Shown here piece by piece: positions 1 to 11,294 of a stretch of DNA of 64,000 nt. Below the pieces are notes generated by a model. The model searched no databases and was not told where the DNA came from. It saw only the letters and a program-made list of their open reading frames with translations. The stretch's first letter is position 1, and each line of letters begins with the position of its first letter. The stretch comes from Undaria pinnatifida (Eukaryota > Sar > Phaeophyceae > Laminariales > Alariaceae), in NCBI GenBank assembly GCA_012845835.1, contig JABAKD010000026.1, positions 11,098,334 through 11,162,333 of the forward strand, read 5' to 3'. Both the position numbers and the translations under genes were made by a program.

Positions 1-790
1 TGTGTCCTCATTAAGGATATAGGTCGGCGACTCCCCTTACAACTACAGTGTAGCTATCAGGGTCAACAGGATGATTTTAGTCAGTCTGTGCGCGGAAACT
101 ATAAAACCCGTTTTTGAGGGGGACAAAATCTGACAGCTGTGAAGGGAAATGTATCCTTTTATCAAGTGAATCTTGTAAGTCGAATAACCGGCGAGGGGGG
201 TGGGGCGGAGTTTTGAAGGACGTGGGGGCCTGGTTTTGATCAAAAGCGAGCGGGTTTGGAGGGGGGGGGGGGGGGGGGGGAAGGGGGCAATTTGTGCATG
301 TAAGCTATAAATCCTTTCGCGGGGATAAATCTGACGGTTTTGGCACCAGTATATTATTGGGGGCGGGGGGGGGGGGGGGGGGACCGTGTGGGGCAGCTCA
401 ATATGTGCCTGGAAACTATACATTATCTTGACGGGATAAATGTGACGGTTTTGGAAATAATACATCAGTTTATCATGTATATCCTGGGGTAAGTCGTACA
501 ATCAGTGAGTAAAGAGAGGGTGGAGTGTTCGAGGGGGTGGGGTTGGGATGGGTTCGGGGGGAGGTGGGGGGTGTGGGGGCGGGGGGGGGGGGGGGGCGGG
601 GGGGGGGGGTGGGGGGGAACAATATAAATTGTATCATATGGAGATAACTATTTAGTGCGATCAACTATTGTTGTAAACAATAATGAGAGAACGCGTACAT
701 GATAGCTGTAGTTAATATGTTGTGGGTGACAGAGTATCAATTCAGAACGGTGGGTTCGAGGCTCACCGACTCCCGTCTTTTCTTATTTTT
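1..790 (+). repeat. G-run-rich repeat family, copy A (cut by window start)
   Basis: The copy begins with tgtgtcctcattaagg and carries the shared blocks gtcaacaggatgatttta, cggaaactataaaaccc and gataaatctgacggtttt, separated by G homopolymers of about 20 bases (near 260-280, 363-382 and 580-610). The same blocks recur in the same order at 10,865-11,845 and 12,720-13,545, and inverted at 3,400-4,330. I see no credible coding sequence: the Pro/Gly-rich ORFs are translations of the C/G runs. It is a non-autonomous repeat of unknown class. Confidence 0.75.
695..785 (+). repeat. tRNA-like SINE head fragment
   Basis: The segment gtgacag...gaacggtgggttcgaggctcac contains a B-box-like GGTTCGA core inside a GTGGG/CTCAC stem, followed by a T-run near 780-795. 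It aligns base for base, with scattered substitutions, to the minus-strand segment at 3,405-3,480. The anticodon arm does not fold, so it is a tRNA-derived repeat or pseudogene and not a functional tRNA. Confidence 0.4.
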
Positions 791-1589
791 TTCTAATGGT
801 GGAACTTTTACATGTTATCTACTAGATCACTACTACTAGTAGTATTGTCTTCGTACTCCCGATGTATACCAAAACCCGCCACTGTAGTGCAAAAAAACAA
901 AATAGTAAGACCACCCCCAGGTGGAGAAAACTTACTTACGCACTACTTGACCACAACTACCAACAACCCTGACCAAGCCATCCATCCGCAAACCATCTGC
1001 CATACGTATGGTAGAGCATTACGAGTATAGTGGAAACCACATAAATAAATTAGAACAATAATATAGATAGACTATATGATGTTAGAGCTACTTCAAAATT
1101 CCCCGCCTAGCGAGCACCGGGAGTAAAAACACCAACACCAATCATTGTAGTGGAGAAAAACATTTTTTATTCGAGCGAAGCGTCTTTCTAATCTACACCT
1201 GGGCCTCGCAATATTGGCTCCCATGAAGAAAAAATAGTTTGCGTGCGTGTCTTTGACCAAACTTGATTTTAGTGTGGGATCATTTGATTTTAGACCGCAG
1301 GTGTAGGCAGACCACCACGGAGCAACACAACACACATAGCAGACCACACGGGCAAAAACAGCAGCACACACCGCTCACACAGCCGGCACACAGCGCTCAT
1401 ACAGCGGGCAGCACACAGACAACGGGCGCAGCGGGCGACAATAATGGCCAGCGGAGAGCGGGCATGGAGAGTGTGTGCCCGCTTGGGGTGTGTCCGCTGA
1501 GTGTATCTACTGCTGTCTCGTGGTGAGAGTAGGTCATCATGGAGAGACGTCCGTTGGGTGCGATTGACCCAAACTCGGTCCGTGCGACA
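791..1589. other. No gene seen; low-complexity spacer
   Basis: I see only short overlapping ORFs with no recognisable family. Around 1,320-1,450 the sequence is rich in cac/cag/gcg steps. The stretch leads into the helicase fragment without a visible start exon for it. Confidence 0.4.
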
Positions 1590-2206
1590 ACGCCAGAAGG
1601 GCGACAGCAGACACGGCGGAGGGGCTTGAGAGGGACCTCTACCTAGCTAAGGGAGCCAAGGTCATGCTCACGAAGGACCTGTACCAACAAGTTGGACTCG
1701 TGAACGGCATTCGAGGCCAAGTCGTCGAGTTGGTGTTTGCAGACGACGCGCCCCCGCCGAACCTCCCCCTTTACGTTGTCGTCAAGTTCAGAGGGTACTC
1801 AGGGGGGGAATGGTCGTCTCAGGAGAGATATAGAGGGTGTGTGCCGATTTCTCCCGTAGACACTACTTGGCAGTACGGGGGAACGCAAGTCAGGACGCAA
1901 CTGCCGTTGAGGCTCTGCTGGGCCATCACTCTGCACAAATCACAGGGGCAGACGTTAGAGAAGGCCGTCATAGACTTGGGGCCGAAGGAGGCCTGCACGG
2001 GGCTTACTTTCGTCTTTCTCAGTAGGGCTAAAAGACTAGCGGACCTCATGGTAGAGCCAATGAGTTTCGACAGGATAGGCAAGCTTGGAAACTCCGACAC
2101 CACGAAGGCTAGGTTGCGGGAAGAGGTTAGGCTGGTGAACACAGCACAAAGCACGCGGGGTAGGTACACAGGCATGGGCGTCTTCAACGCCGTCGCGGCC
2201 AACTAA
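1590..2206 (+). pseudogene. PIF1-family DNA helicase, C-terminal fragment
   Basis: The frame reads through GLERDLYLAKGAKVMLTKDL, then GLVNGIRGQVVE, then ITLHKSQGQTLEKAVIDLG, then TFVFLSRAKRLADL, and ends at a stop at 2,204-2,206. These match the C-terminal half of PIF1-type 5'-3' helicases: the GAKVML..NL block, the motif V-like HKSQGQT and the motif VI-like SRAK. The N-terminal half, with Walker A and Walker B, is absent upstream, so the ORF is truncated at its 5' end or relies on an unseen exon. PIF1 domains of this kind occur in host helicases and in Helitron Rep-helicases. Position inside a repeat nest favours a mobile-element relic, and a perfect hairpin lies 122 bp after the stop. Confidence 0.75.
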
Positions 2207-2327
2207 TGACCACATCAAATGCAATACAACAAACGTCACATCGGCTCTATTCCACCTGTGGTGCCCCTCGCAATCACACGAACCAATGGCCCGTGGACGC
2301 ACACGTCTGACGACAGTTACATCTATC

Positions 2328-2353
2328 AGCTGTCGCTCGTTTTAGCGACAGCT
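2328..2353 (+). other. Perfect 10-bp stem-loop downstream of the helicase
   Basis: AGCTGTCGCT pairs exactly with agcgacagct across a 6-base loop and is followed by tttt. A hairpin near the 3' end is a hallmark of Helitrons, but I see no CTRR terminus immediately after it. It could also be a chance palindrome or a 3'-end processing structure. Confidence 0.5.
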
Positions 2354-2387
2354 TTTGTAACTTTTATATCATAGTAAAAAACGTCAG

Positions 2388-2660
2388 GTGTGAGTACGAC
2401 CTGAGACGTATGCACCGGCCTGGACCTGGCACATCGTAGACTGACTCCCGATTTCACTTTTATATGTTTCTGGTGGAGGCATGAATTGCGTCAGCTGTGA
2501 TATATGCGTGTACCACCTTGGGTTGTGTGTGTGTTTTCCCTGGGGTATTCCTCAGCTCCAGAGTGACTGGAGCCTGTCCTGTGACCACGGACTTGATTAT
2601 GCGAGTTAATGTGAGAACAACAACAACAACAACAACAACAACAACGACCGATTGAATAGA
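2388..2660 (+). repeat. LTR-like fragment ending in (CAA)n
   Basis: The segment from gtgagtacgacctgagacg to gttaatgtgagaacaacaac is matched, reverse-complemented, by 37,628-37,870 inside the right-arm insertion. In this copy the CAA end has expanded into a run of about nine triplets (2,619-2,645). Homology stops abruptly near 2,388, so this is a fragment. Confidence 0.6.
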
Positions 2661-2754
2661 TGAAACTAAACTTTGCAAGCTGCGTGGTACATCTTATGTT
2701 TCGCTAATATACAGTATTACTGCTGTAGTTGCACAAAACTTTGCGGAAGGTCGT

Positions 2755-2965
2755 TCGCGCGTGCAATGTGTTTGATCCTCGTGAAAGAATTAGGTCGGTG
2801 ACTCCCGTGGATGTTGTCAGGGCCAACAGGACGATTTTCCAAAACAATAATTCTGTAAACTAAGACAATATACGCGCGATCGGAGTATCACGCACAGCTT
2901 GCAAAGATGAGTTTCGACAAAATATTCGATCTCACAGCTGGAGTGTATTTTGATTTTTATAATAT
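2755..2965. repeat. Rearranged pieces of the G-run repeat family
   Basis: Here ttaggtcggtgactccc, in the copy-A orientation, sits next to cacgcacagcttgcaaagatg, in the copy-B orientation. The short segment is a scrambled junction of two family members. The roughly 430 bases after it (2,966-3,400) are AT-rich and show nothing I recognise. Confidence 0.5.
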
Positions 2966-3399
2966 AAAACCCAATAATAAACTAATTATGTAGGGATGGT
3001 TCCGCCGCAAGTTTTAATTTTTTTAAAAATAGTTCAAGGACGTCAGCCGTGAGTTCGACGAATTTCGGGTCAATACTCATCTTTGCAAGCTGCGTTGTTG
3101 GTACTTGTGATATACTATGTGGGTGAGTTTTTTATTGGGAGGGGTCCTGTTTTTTGCCCACTACAATGAATGGTAATTGTTGGTATTTTTACTTCAGGTG
3201 GGCAAGTTTGAGCTAGATCTAACATCATATCTATTTTATAGATGTATTATCGTAGTTTCCACTTTTCTGCTTTATCATATGTATGGTATGGGGTTTATTT
3301 TGTTTTTCTGCCCCGCTTGAAAATCGGGAGAAGTACGAATACAGAGTATTATTAGTTATCTAATATCTTAATTTTAATACAGCATTCGAGAATAAAAGT

Positions 3400-4330
3400 C
3401 GGCTGCTCCCCAAAAAATCTTTGTGGGACACGAACCCACGGTTCCAAGTTGGCACGCTGTCACTCTACCATTTTATAGAAATCTCATTATCTTTCGAGAG
3501 CCATCCATGCCGCTGTTTCCCCCCTCCCCCCCGCCTCGAACGCCCCCTTCTTCCCCATCACCCGCACCATCGCCTAGACCTAGCACCACACGTATAACAA
3601 ACCCCTCACCTGAAACCCTTCCTTCCCCCCCCCGCCCCCCCCGCCCCCCCCGCCCCCCCCCCAAACCCCCCCAACCCATCCCAACCCCACCCCCTCGAAC
3701 ACTCCACCCTCTCTCTACTCACTGGTTGTACGACTTACCCCAGGATATACATGATAAACTGATGCATTATTTCCAAAACCGTCACGTTTATCCCCTCAAA
3801 ACAATGTATAGTTTCCGCGCACATATTGAGCTGCCCCCCCCGCCCCCCCCCCCCGCCCCAACCCCCCCCCCTCCCAATAATAAACTGGTGCCAAAACCGT
3901 CAGATTTATCCCCTTGAAAGGATCTATAGCTTACATGCACAAATGGCCTCCCCCCCCCCCCCCCCCCCCTCCAAACCCGCTCGCTTTTGATCAAAACCAG
4001 GCCCCCACGTCCTTCAAAACTCCGCCCTCCCCTCACCGGTTATTCGACTTACAGGATTCACTTGATAAACGGATACATTTCCCTCCACAGCTGTCAGATT
4101 ATGTCCCCCTCAGAAACGGGTTTTATAGTTTCCGCGCACAGACTGACTAACATCACCCTGTTGACCCTGATAGCTACACTGTAGTTGCAAGGGGAGTCGC
4201 CGACCTATATCCTTAACGAGGACACACAACTCGTAATGCGCGCGATCGGAGTATCACACACAGCTTGCAAAGATGAGTTTCGACGAAATCTTCGATCTCA
4301 CAGCTGGAGTGTATTTTCATTTTTTATAAA
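3400..4330 (-). repeat. G-run-rich repeat family, copy B (inverted relative to A)
   Basis: This is the reverse complement of copy A, carrying C runs in place of G runs, and it ends with the tagctacactgtag and aggtcggcgactcccc blocks read backwards. Copies A and B face each other and enclose the PIF1 fragment. The module agatgagtttcgacgaaat, at 4,270-4,290, marks the end shared with copies C and D. The minus-strand tRNA-like head (A-box-like tggtagagtgacagc, B-box-like gggttcgtgtccc) lies at 3,405-3,480. Confidence 0.7.
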
Positions 4331-4722
4331 ATATTTTCAGGACGTCAGGTGTGAGTTCGACGAATTTCGGGTCAGTGCTCAAATTTTCAAGCTGATTGTT
4401 GGTACTTGTAATATACGACTACGTGGGTAAATTATTCTCAAGAGGGATCCTATTCTTTTATTAAATAATTATTGACCGCACTTCAGCATGATGCTCAAAC
4501 TCGACGGGTGTAGCACCGATTGCCGTGACAGTCGGCACAGCGGTATACCTGGTAGGAAATAACCGTAGGACAATAGCGACGCCGCGGAAGGCAGCTCCAC
4601 AGCAGGACAATAATACGCACACCAGCCTACGGTTTTAACATTCCCAAGCGTAGGTATCACGTTCTAAGGCGCTGCCGAGCACGAACTGTCATACGAGTGT
4701 GTTCTGTGCGTTTAGTGCGCAG

Positions 4723-4790
4723 CGGCCGGGACGGTCTAGTGGTAGCGTAGCGTTCTGAGCTTTTGAGGCTTGTTCACTACAAGTGGCGAT
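4723..4790 (+). repeat. tRNA-like A-box segment
   Basis: The run ggtctagtggtagcgtagc resembles the D-arm/A-box of an elongator tRNA, but no matching acceptor stem or canonical B box follows. I read it as a tRNA-derived repeat remnant, with low confidence. Confidence 0.25.
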
Positions 4791-4814
4791 ATCGTCGAAC
4801 ACGTGAGCGGCGTT

Positions 4815-5137
4815 GGTACATGCGCTATTGGAGTACCTTGTACGCGAGGTTGCCTAGATCATCTTGTGATGGATCACGTCCAGGTGGGAGCTGTCGATGG
4901 GCCCTCGGAAGCAGTCGTAAAAAAGGCAAAAAGTATGTGTATTATTATCGTTGTCTCCGCCGAAGAAGGGAGGGCACCTACACGGCTACAAATTCACAAT
5001 AAATATATCTGACATGCCAAAAAAACATATTGCAACTACTCCGTGAACACGAATTTCATATTTTGATCTTCGTAGGTACTTGACAGCTTAAACGTTACAT
5101 ATATCAGATATTGGTACGAGCAAATAGTCAATCCTAC
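4815..5137 (+). repeat. Direct repeat of 12,087-12,385
   Basis: The blocks tattggagtaccttgtacg, tgggccctcggaagc and gttgtctccgccgaagaag recur in the same order and orientation at 12,087-12,385. The pair brackets a 7-kb interval holding the copia relic. No coding function is evident. Confidence 0.65.
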
Positions 5138-5560
5138 ACCCCACCAGCTCGTGACAACTGTCATGATAATGATCACGCCATCCTACATTCCTTCAAACTC
5201 AAAAGTACCATCTTCAAATTCAAACAAAGTGTAAGAGGTTCGCCTTCAACTAAAAAATAGAATAAGCTATGATATAACCCCCCCCTCACTCCGGGGTCAA
5301 ACTCCCCCGCTCCGGAGTCAAGCCACTATATGCCACATTTTGTCCAACCAGTTTCGTTCTGGTTTTGTCCATACCAAGCTCTCAACACGCGTTGACACCT
5401 TGATTAGGACATACATGTGTTCTTTCAACTATCTATGGAAGCCAGCATTCATCATACCTATGTACCTTCTCTACCTGTTCAAAGAATTCAAGCATCCGTT
5501 CTCAAATTGAATTTTCAAACTAGCTCGCAAAAAAATACGTCGTTAGCCTCCTGCAGATTC
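5100..5560 (+). repeat. Inverted repeat partner of 9,600-10,040
   Basis: Shared blocks, reverse-complemented between the two sites, include cacgccatcctacattcc, ttcaaattcaaacaaa, ctccggagtcaagcca and ttgtccaaccagtt. Both lie outside the copia-like coding relic. LTRs of one element should be direct, so these are either LTRs from two opposed elements or ends of another repeat. Confidence 0.6.
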
Positions 5561-5914
5561 AACCATCAAAAAGCCGCAAATATATATCCAAAAAATGTCT
5601 TCCTGCTCATAATACACGTCATATCGTCCATCATCAGGTATTACACTGAAATAAAGATGAGAAACTTGAACATCGTTAGCATAAGTTTAAAAATCTAAAA
5701 ATATTGGTGAAATGAAGAAGAAAAATATTCAAGTCTTAACATCAAAAACTCCCAAAAATAACCAAGAATTTGTCCCATGTTTTATTTACTCTACATGTAA
5801 GTAAGTCCGCCTTCAATCCAATTTTAATACAGAAATCATGACAAAAACAAAAAATCCCAAATTTCAATACGAAAATTCCCAAAAGCAACCAATAATAATC
5901 CATCTTCCCACAAA

Positions 5915-7150
5915 GTCATCGCAAGGTTACGGTGGAACTCAAAGAGTCCCGGGCTTTTGCTTCGGTCAGAAAATCGGCATGCTGAAACTGGGACGGCACG
6001 TGGATGATCGCTACATCTTTCTTCTTCGACCAGCTCCTTGAGGAAGTGGTGCCGTACGTCAATGTGCTTGGAGTTGGAGTTAGTAATGGGGTTCTGCGCA
6101 AGTTGCACAGCCCCCTCATTGTTCTCGAACACCGGTATGCGTGGCATGCCGGCAGCAGGCAACATGAAACGTCAAACTTGCCTCGGAAATTAACTAGGAC
6201 TTCCTTCATGACATCTGCAAGCGCCACGTACTCTGCCCCTGTTGTAGACAGCGTGACGCACAATCTGTGTCCTAGAAAACCATGATACACAAGCACCCCC
6301 GCACATTACTAGTCCCCCCGAAACTGACCTCCCTATCAGCTGCCACACTCGCGCAGTCCGCGTCAGCAAACGCCTGCAAGCTCAAACCTCGTACGCTACC
6401 TCTCTGAAAAGCAATACCAAATCCGCTCGTTCGTCTCACATGTCCCAAGATACCCAATATTGCTGCCCTCCAGTGCACATACTTGGGAGCGGAACAGTAC
6501 CTAGCTACTGCTCTCACTGCATTGGAGTTGTCCGGCCGAGTCTGCGTTGCCAGCCACATCATCAGTGAGCCTACCAACGCGCGAAATGGCCAGCCCCCTG
6601 GTGCTTCATTTATGTCAAACTTCGCACGTTTTGCGCCAACGGGGAGCGGGACACTCTTACCATACTCTACCCCGTATTCGCTCGCCAACTGTTCAGCAAA
6701 TGTCTGCTGGGAAATTATCAACATCCGCTTCTCCCAATCCCTCTCGTAGAAACACCCGGAATACCAACCTAGCTCTCCAAGGTTTTTGACCGGAACCATC
6801 TTGTTCATATCTCTCACAAATTGATCACACCTTGTCTTTTCTCCAACTGCGAATATGTCATCCACATGCACCACTACGGTCATCACTTCTCTCTCATCTT
6901 CCATCAACCGGAAAACGCATGCGTCTGCCAGACGCTGCAAGAATCCCAAAGTCAACAAACATCTAGTAAGATGGGCATGCCATTGCCTCGATGCCTGCTT
7001 CAAGCCATAAAGACTCTTGTTTAGCCTCACTATCTTCCCCGACAACCGCCCGCAACCCTGAGGCAAACGCATGAACACGTTTTCCTCCAGATCAGATTGC
7101 ACGACCGCCTGCTCAATGTCAACGTACGACAAGACAACTTGTGCATTCGG
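5915..7150 (-). pseudogene. Ty1/copia retrotransposon polymerase relic (reverse transcriptase and RNase H)
   Basis: Read 5'-3' on the minus strand, the sequence starts abruptly with YVDIEQAVVQSDLEENVFM and continues through SLYGLKQASRQWH and VVVHVDDIFAVG (the copia YVDD box, here HVDD). It then passes LVGSLMMWLATQTRPD and the RNase H start ADADCA. The frame then shifts to read LSTTGAEYVALADVMKE, and shifts again to read ENNEGAVQLAQNP and KHIDVRHHFLKE. The order RT-RNase H is that of Ty1/copia Pol. Gag, protease and integrase are not joined to it. At least two frameshifts and a 5' truncation near 7,150 make it inactive. Confidence 0.85.
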
Positions 7151-7164
7151 ACGTAGATTGCTCT

Positions 7165-8206
7165 GAGGAGCTCGGGACGAGCATAATTGTTGACGGCAGC
7201 GGCTTTTGCCGAGGCTACGGTCGAAATGGAGGGGAGCCAATTTTCTGGGAAGGTTACTCAGTCTCCGAGGACCACAAGATCGAGACCCAAGACGCTCAAC
7301 TGACAGGCGAATGGCTTGGTTTGCTGCATTACAAGTACAGGATCTTGCCAAGACAATCCTCCGTGGAGAGGAGCCAGTCGAATCGAGGAACGGACAGACG
7401 CCCAAGGGAACGCTGCATTCCCGACGCCTCAAGAATTACTAGAGGGAATTCTCCTCGAGGCCATCGGCCAGTTGAAATGGCAACGAAGGCATGGATTCCA
7501 TGAGTAGCAGCAAGAGCTATTCAAAGTAATGGCTTCAGTGGTAATGGCGTGGACGTTGGAGGAGAAGCGATCGGAGGAAATTAGAAAACACAAACCCGAG
7601 TCGGGAAGGTTGGAAGAGGACGCTGAAGCGGCAGAGTAAACAAAACCACCGCAACCGCCAGAGCCGCTACCGCCGCAGCAGTCGCTGGCAGCGCAGCGGC
7701 TGGCCCTCCTGTCGCCACCGGAAGAAGTTGGCGGAGATGAGCACGAAGGGGTGATGGTATCTGAGAACATGGTTAAGGTTGGAGGAGTGATGGCGTGTGA
7801 TGGGGAAAAAGGGGTGGAGTCTATGCAGATGGACAAGGAGGAAGAGCTGCTCCAGCAGCAGCCGAACCAGCAGCAGCCACAGCTACCTGGTGCTGCCGAC
7901 CCAGACCTGTGGCCACCCCAATGGCAGCAGGTCTTGATGAGAGCAAGAGCGATTGGGAAATTGGAAGCCATGATTTTCAGGTTTTTGTTTGGGGGGGCAG
8001 AGCAACAGCAGGGTCGTTTGCGTTTGGAAAGTGCGAACCGAAGGGAGGCCAGAGCGATCGCCAGCAGGAGAGCGATTGGAAGCGAGAAAGCGTTGGCACC
8101 GGTTGGTCCTTCAGCATCTTCGGGGGTTGGGGGCAGGAGACGCCTCGTCGGCGCCTTACCCGTCCGCGGCGAACACGCGTACTTTGTACGCGAAAAGAGG
8201 TGACGT
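7165..8206 (+). pseudogene. Degenerate coding region of unknown family abutting the copia relic
   Basis: One frame reads AFPTPQELLEGILLEAIGQL, hits an in-frame TAG near 7,500, and continues QQELFKVMASVVMAWTLEEK before stopping at about 7,638. After a short gap another open stretch (7,751-8,203) is rich in Q and E and reads WPPQWQQVLMRARAIGKLEA. Helical, charged composition suggests a Gag-like or other element protein, but I recognise no domain. It lies on the opposite strand to the copia relic and meets it near 7,150, so the two probably come from different elements. Confidence 0.35.
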
Positions 8207-8805
8207 CACTACCGGGTGTCGAGATCAAAAGGCACGTACTATTTTCAAGTACCACAGCTATTGTATTAATAGTTTGAAAACATGCTCGTTCGCCGAATGA
8301 TGATATACTGCAACTGGTATGATTAGCGGTTCATAGCGACTACAATCTTTTTGGTTGGCATAGGTAGGGTCAGTCGAATGATACGACACTACAACTGGTA
8401 TATTTAGCGGTTGATACTCTGCTTATCAAGCGCAACTACGAACTGAAATGCTGGATTATTTTTAGGGATGAGCGATTGCTCTTCAAAGTACTGATGTTTG
8501 TCGGGAAATGATACATAGCGCTTTCCTATGATAGCCAAACTTTCTGTCGCATATGATATGAGTTGGCACTTGGGTTCATTTTTTCATTCAACCATATTCC
8601 CTCAGTTCCAAAGAGTCAAGCAAAAATGGTTACTTCCGAAAGCATTACTTTTGATCCTGGTCGTTGGAAAAGATCACGGCATTGTTGGTGTATTAGCACT
8701 CTAGTCTATACTATTGATACATGGTACGACCTGGTACGCGGTCGTGGTGGTACATTTTTTTTGGTTGGCCGGGACAAGTTCACATATATATGATCGTAGG
8801 ATAGC
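8207..8805. other. No gene seen
   Basis: The stretch is AT-rich with a loosely repeated phrase at 8,300-8,410 (gatacnacnacaactggta followed by tagcggtt). I see no convincing ORF or RNA gene. Confidence 0.4.
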
Positions 8806-8809
8806 CGGT

Positions 8810-9115
8810 CGCCCCGGTGGCGTATCAGGTTATCTTCGAGCCTGGTATAGGTCAGTTTCGTGAGTTCGAGCCCCGCCGAGTGCATACGCGTATGAATTCG
8901 TTGGGACTTTTTCTTATGCACAAATTGACTTACGGAAAGCGCGAGAGCGTGAGTTAGCCACACTCGATGAAAAATCGACGAGCAGTGGGATTGCTGGACC
9001 CTATGCGCGATAAAAATTGAAGGCAAGAACCGGGGGGGAAAAGGGACGACACCTGTGACCACGGCTTGTCCAGAAGCTGGAAAGTAAAAGTGTGAGAAAA
9101 AAAAAAAAAAATGAT
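8810..9115 (+). mobile_element. tRNA-derived SINE, copy 1
   Basis: The head has an A-box-like ggtggcgtatcagg (8,817) and a good B box, gagttcgagcccc (about 8,868). The body carries gcgagagcgtgagttagc, a tcgatg...aaatcga segment and gaccacggcttgtccagaag, and it ends in a 14-A tail. The body aligns along its length with 50,395-50,655. An internal pol III promoter, a tRNA-unrelated body and a 3' A tail define a tRNA-derived SINE. Confidence 0.7.
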
Positions 9116-9599
9116 CGTATACGTATGCATTCGTGCTTAAGTTTTTTGTTGCAACAACGAGAGGTGATGGATAGGGTGGTTGCGTTTTAAACACGCAACT
9201 GAATTTTCGACATTGATTGCCTGGTGTTGTGTCTGCATTAATACAGCACCTGTGATATCAGGCATGAGAATCGTAGTTTATTGACGTATTTTCTGGGCAA
9301 TAGAGCATAAGAGGATTCTGTTCACCCCCCCCCTCCCCCAATGCCGTACAAAACCGAGTGATCAGGGGGGAAGGGTAGATAGATATAAGGCTTATACTAT
9401 CCACAAGTGATCACACGTCATGTACGAACGAACGCACAGCAACAGTAGAATACGAGCAAAGTATTTGTTGTTTACGTGGAGCGTTTGACAAGGAAATTTG
9501 ATATTTTATCTTTGAGCTGGTGAGGCGGAAAGAGATGTCGATCGTCCACGTGACAGATTATTTTCAGCTCGCGGAGACATCACCACCGCCGCAGTCTTG

Positions 9600-10040
9600 C
9601 GATGAATTCCTGGTGATATGAATTGGAGGTCGAGCTGGCAGGATGCTTGATTTAGTTGAACAGGGAGAGTAGGTAGGTATGATGAATGCTGGCTTCCTAT
9701 GTACTTAGTTGAAAGAGCACATGTATTGTATGCCCTATTCAAAGTGTCCCGTAATACCAACGCGTGTTGAGAGCTTGGTATGGACTAAACCAGAGCGGAA
9801 CTGGTTGGACAAAATGTGGCTTGACTCCGGAGTGGGGGAGTTGGACTCCGGAGTGGGGGAGTTTATCTTAGCTCATATTTTGGGTAATGAAATAATAGTT
9901 AAGGCGATGTTCTTACATTTTTGTTTGAATTTGAAGCTGGCACTTTTGAGTTTGCAGGAATGTAGGATGGCGTGAGCATTATCGTGACTGTTGTCACGAG
10001 CAAGAGGAATGTACAATTGACAATTTGCTCGTATCAATGT
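9600..10040 (-). repeat. Inverted repeat partner of 5,100-5,560
   Basis: This is the reverse complement of the left partner. It includes a short internal duplication of gactccggagtgggggagtt (9,830-9,870), which is single in the partner. The interval 9,115-9,600 between the SINE and this repeat holds nothing I can name. Confidence 0.6.
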
Positions 10041-10109
10041 TCGAGAATCAAACTCGGGTCTGCGTTGATACTAATAGCTTCACTATTTTTAATTTCGCCT
10101 GGGGCATGT

Positions 10110-10300
10110 TAAAATCGGGAGTCCACCAGATTTTTGCTTGATCGAAGGTTTGGAAGCATACTATTATGGGGGAACAGTATTGGTTGTTTTCGAGTAGTGG
10201 AAGACGAACTTTGATACCTAGTCCTGGTACTTTTTTCTTGATTTCAGCATTGAATTTGCTTGATCGAAGACTTGGGGGCATGATAATTTGAGGTGAGATA
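10110..10300 (+). repeat. Two-unit tandem duplication
   Basis: The phrase tttgcttgatcgaagg...ggnggcatna occurs at about 10,132 and again at about 10,256, a spacing near 123 bp. The rest of 10,300-10,860 shows no gene. A stem-loop resembling a T-arm (gcggttcaattccgc, about 10,437) stands alone. Confidence 0.35.
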
Positions 10301-10864
10301 TTGGTGCTTTCGGGGTTATTTTAAGCTGATTTATTGAACCACAATCGAGAGTTTTTCTTTCTGGTCTTGCACGGACTAATCCTACTGCACTCTTGATCAC
10401 CCATGTTTTTACCAGCGATTTCCGTTACGATTACTGCGGTTCAATTCCGCTAGCTACGACGTTGGATATCAACATTCGGGTTTTTGGAGCAGAGGCAGTA
10501 TTGTCTTGAAATTGAAATTGGATGTTTTGGGCATTTATGTATCTTGTTTGAATAGGCAAAGTTCGGATGGTGCGCTTTGGATGAACGTTATCATGACGTG
10601 CACACAGGCAGGGGGGATGTTAATTTATGTGTTGGCTTATGCCTGCGCACAAGTCTGATGTGTGATGTGTATGACTGCATAGAATCTACGGAGATGGTAG
10701 AGTAGAACTATTGATATGATTGGCGGTCCCAATCTTCGATGTGTTCGAGTTGAGCCCCCTTTGGCGCAGTGTACTAGTGCTACTGTTGTTACTCAGTCTA
10801 CTATTTTGTTCTCTTCGGGGGTGCATGTTCAGAGTGGCCTCCGGGACTCCGGTATTATAATATA

Positions 10865-11262
10865 TTATAAAAATTAAAATACACTCCAGCTGTGAGATCG
10901 AAGATTTCGTCGAAACTCATCTTTGCAAGCTGTGTGTGATACTCCGATCGCGCGCATTACGAGTTGTGTGTCCTCATTAAGCATATAGGTCGGCGACTCC
11001 CCTTACAGCTACAGTGTAGCTACCAGGGTCAACAGGATGATTTTAGTCAGTCTGTGCGCGGAAACTATAAAACCCGTTTCTGAGGGGGACAAAAACTGAC
11101 AGCTGTGAAGGGAAAGGGGGGGAATGGTTTTGATCAAAAGCGAGCGGGTTTGGAGGGGGGCGGGGGGGGGGGGGGGGGAAAGGGGCAATTTGTGCATGTA
11201 AGCTATAAATCCTTTCGAGGGGATAAATCTGACGGTTTTGGCACCAGTGTATTATTGGGGGC

Positions 11263-11294
<32 letters not shown>

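Noticed and set aside
3423-4036. Proline- or glycine-rich ORFs in the G-run repeats
   Set aside because: They are created by C/G homopolymers and differ between copies of the same repeat.
10427-10450. tRNA gene suggested by the gcggttcaattccgc stem-loop
   Set aside because: No D-arm, anticodon arm or acceptor stem in the surrounding 80 bases.
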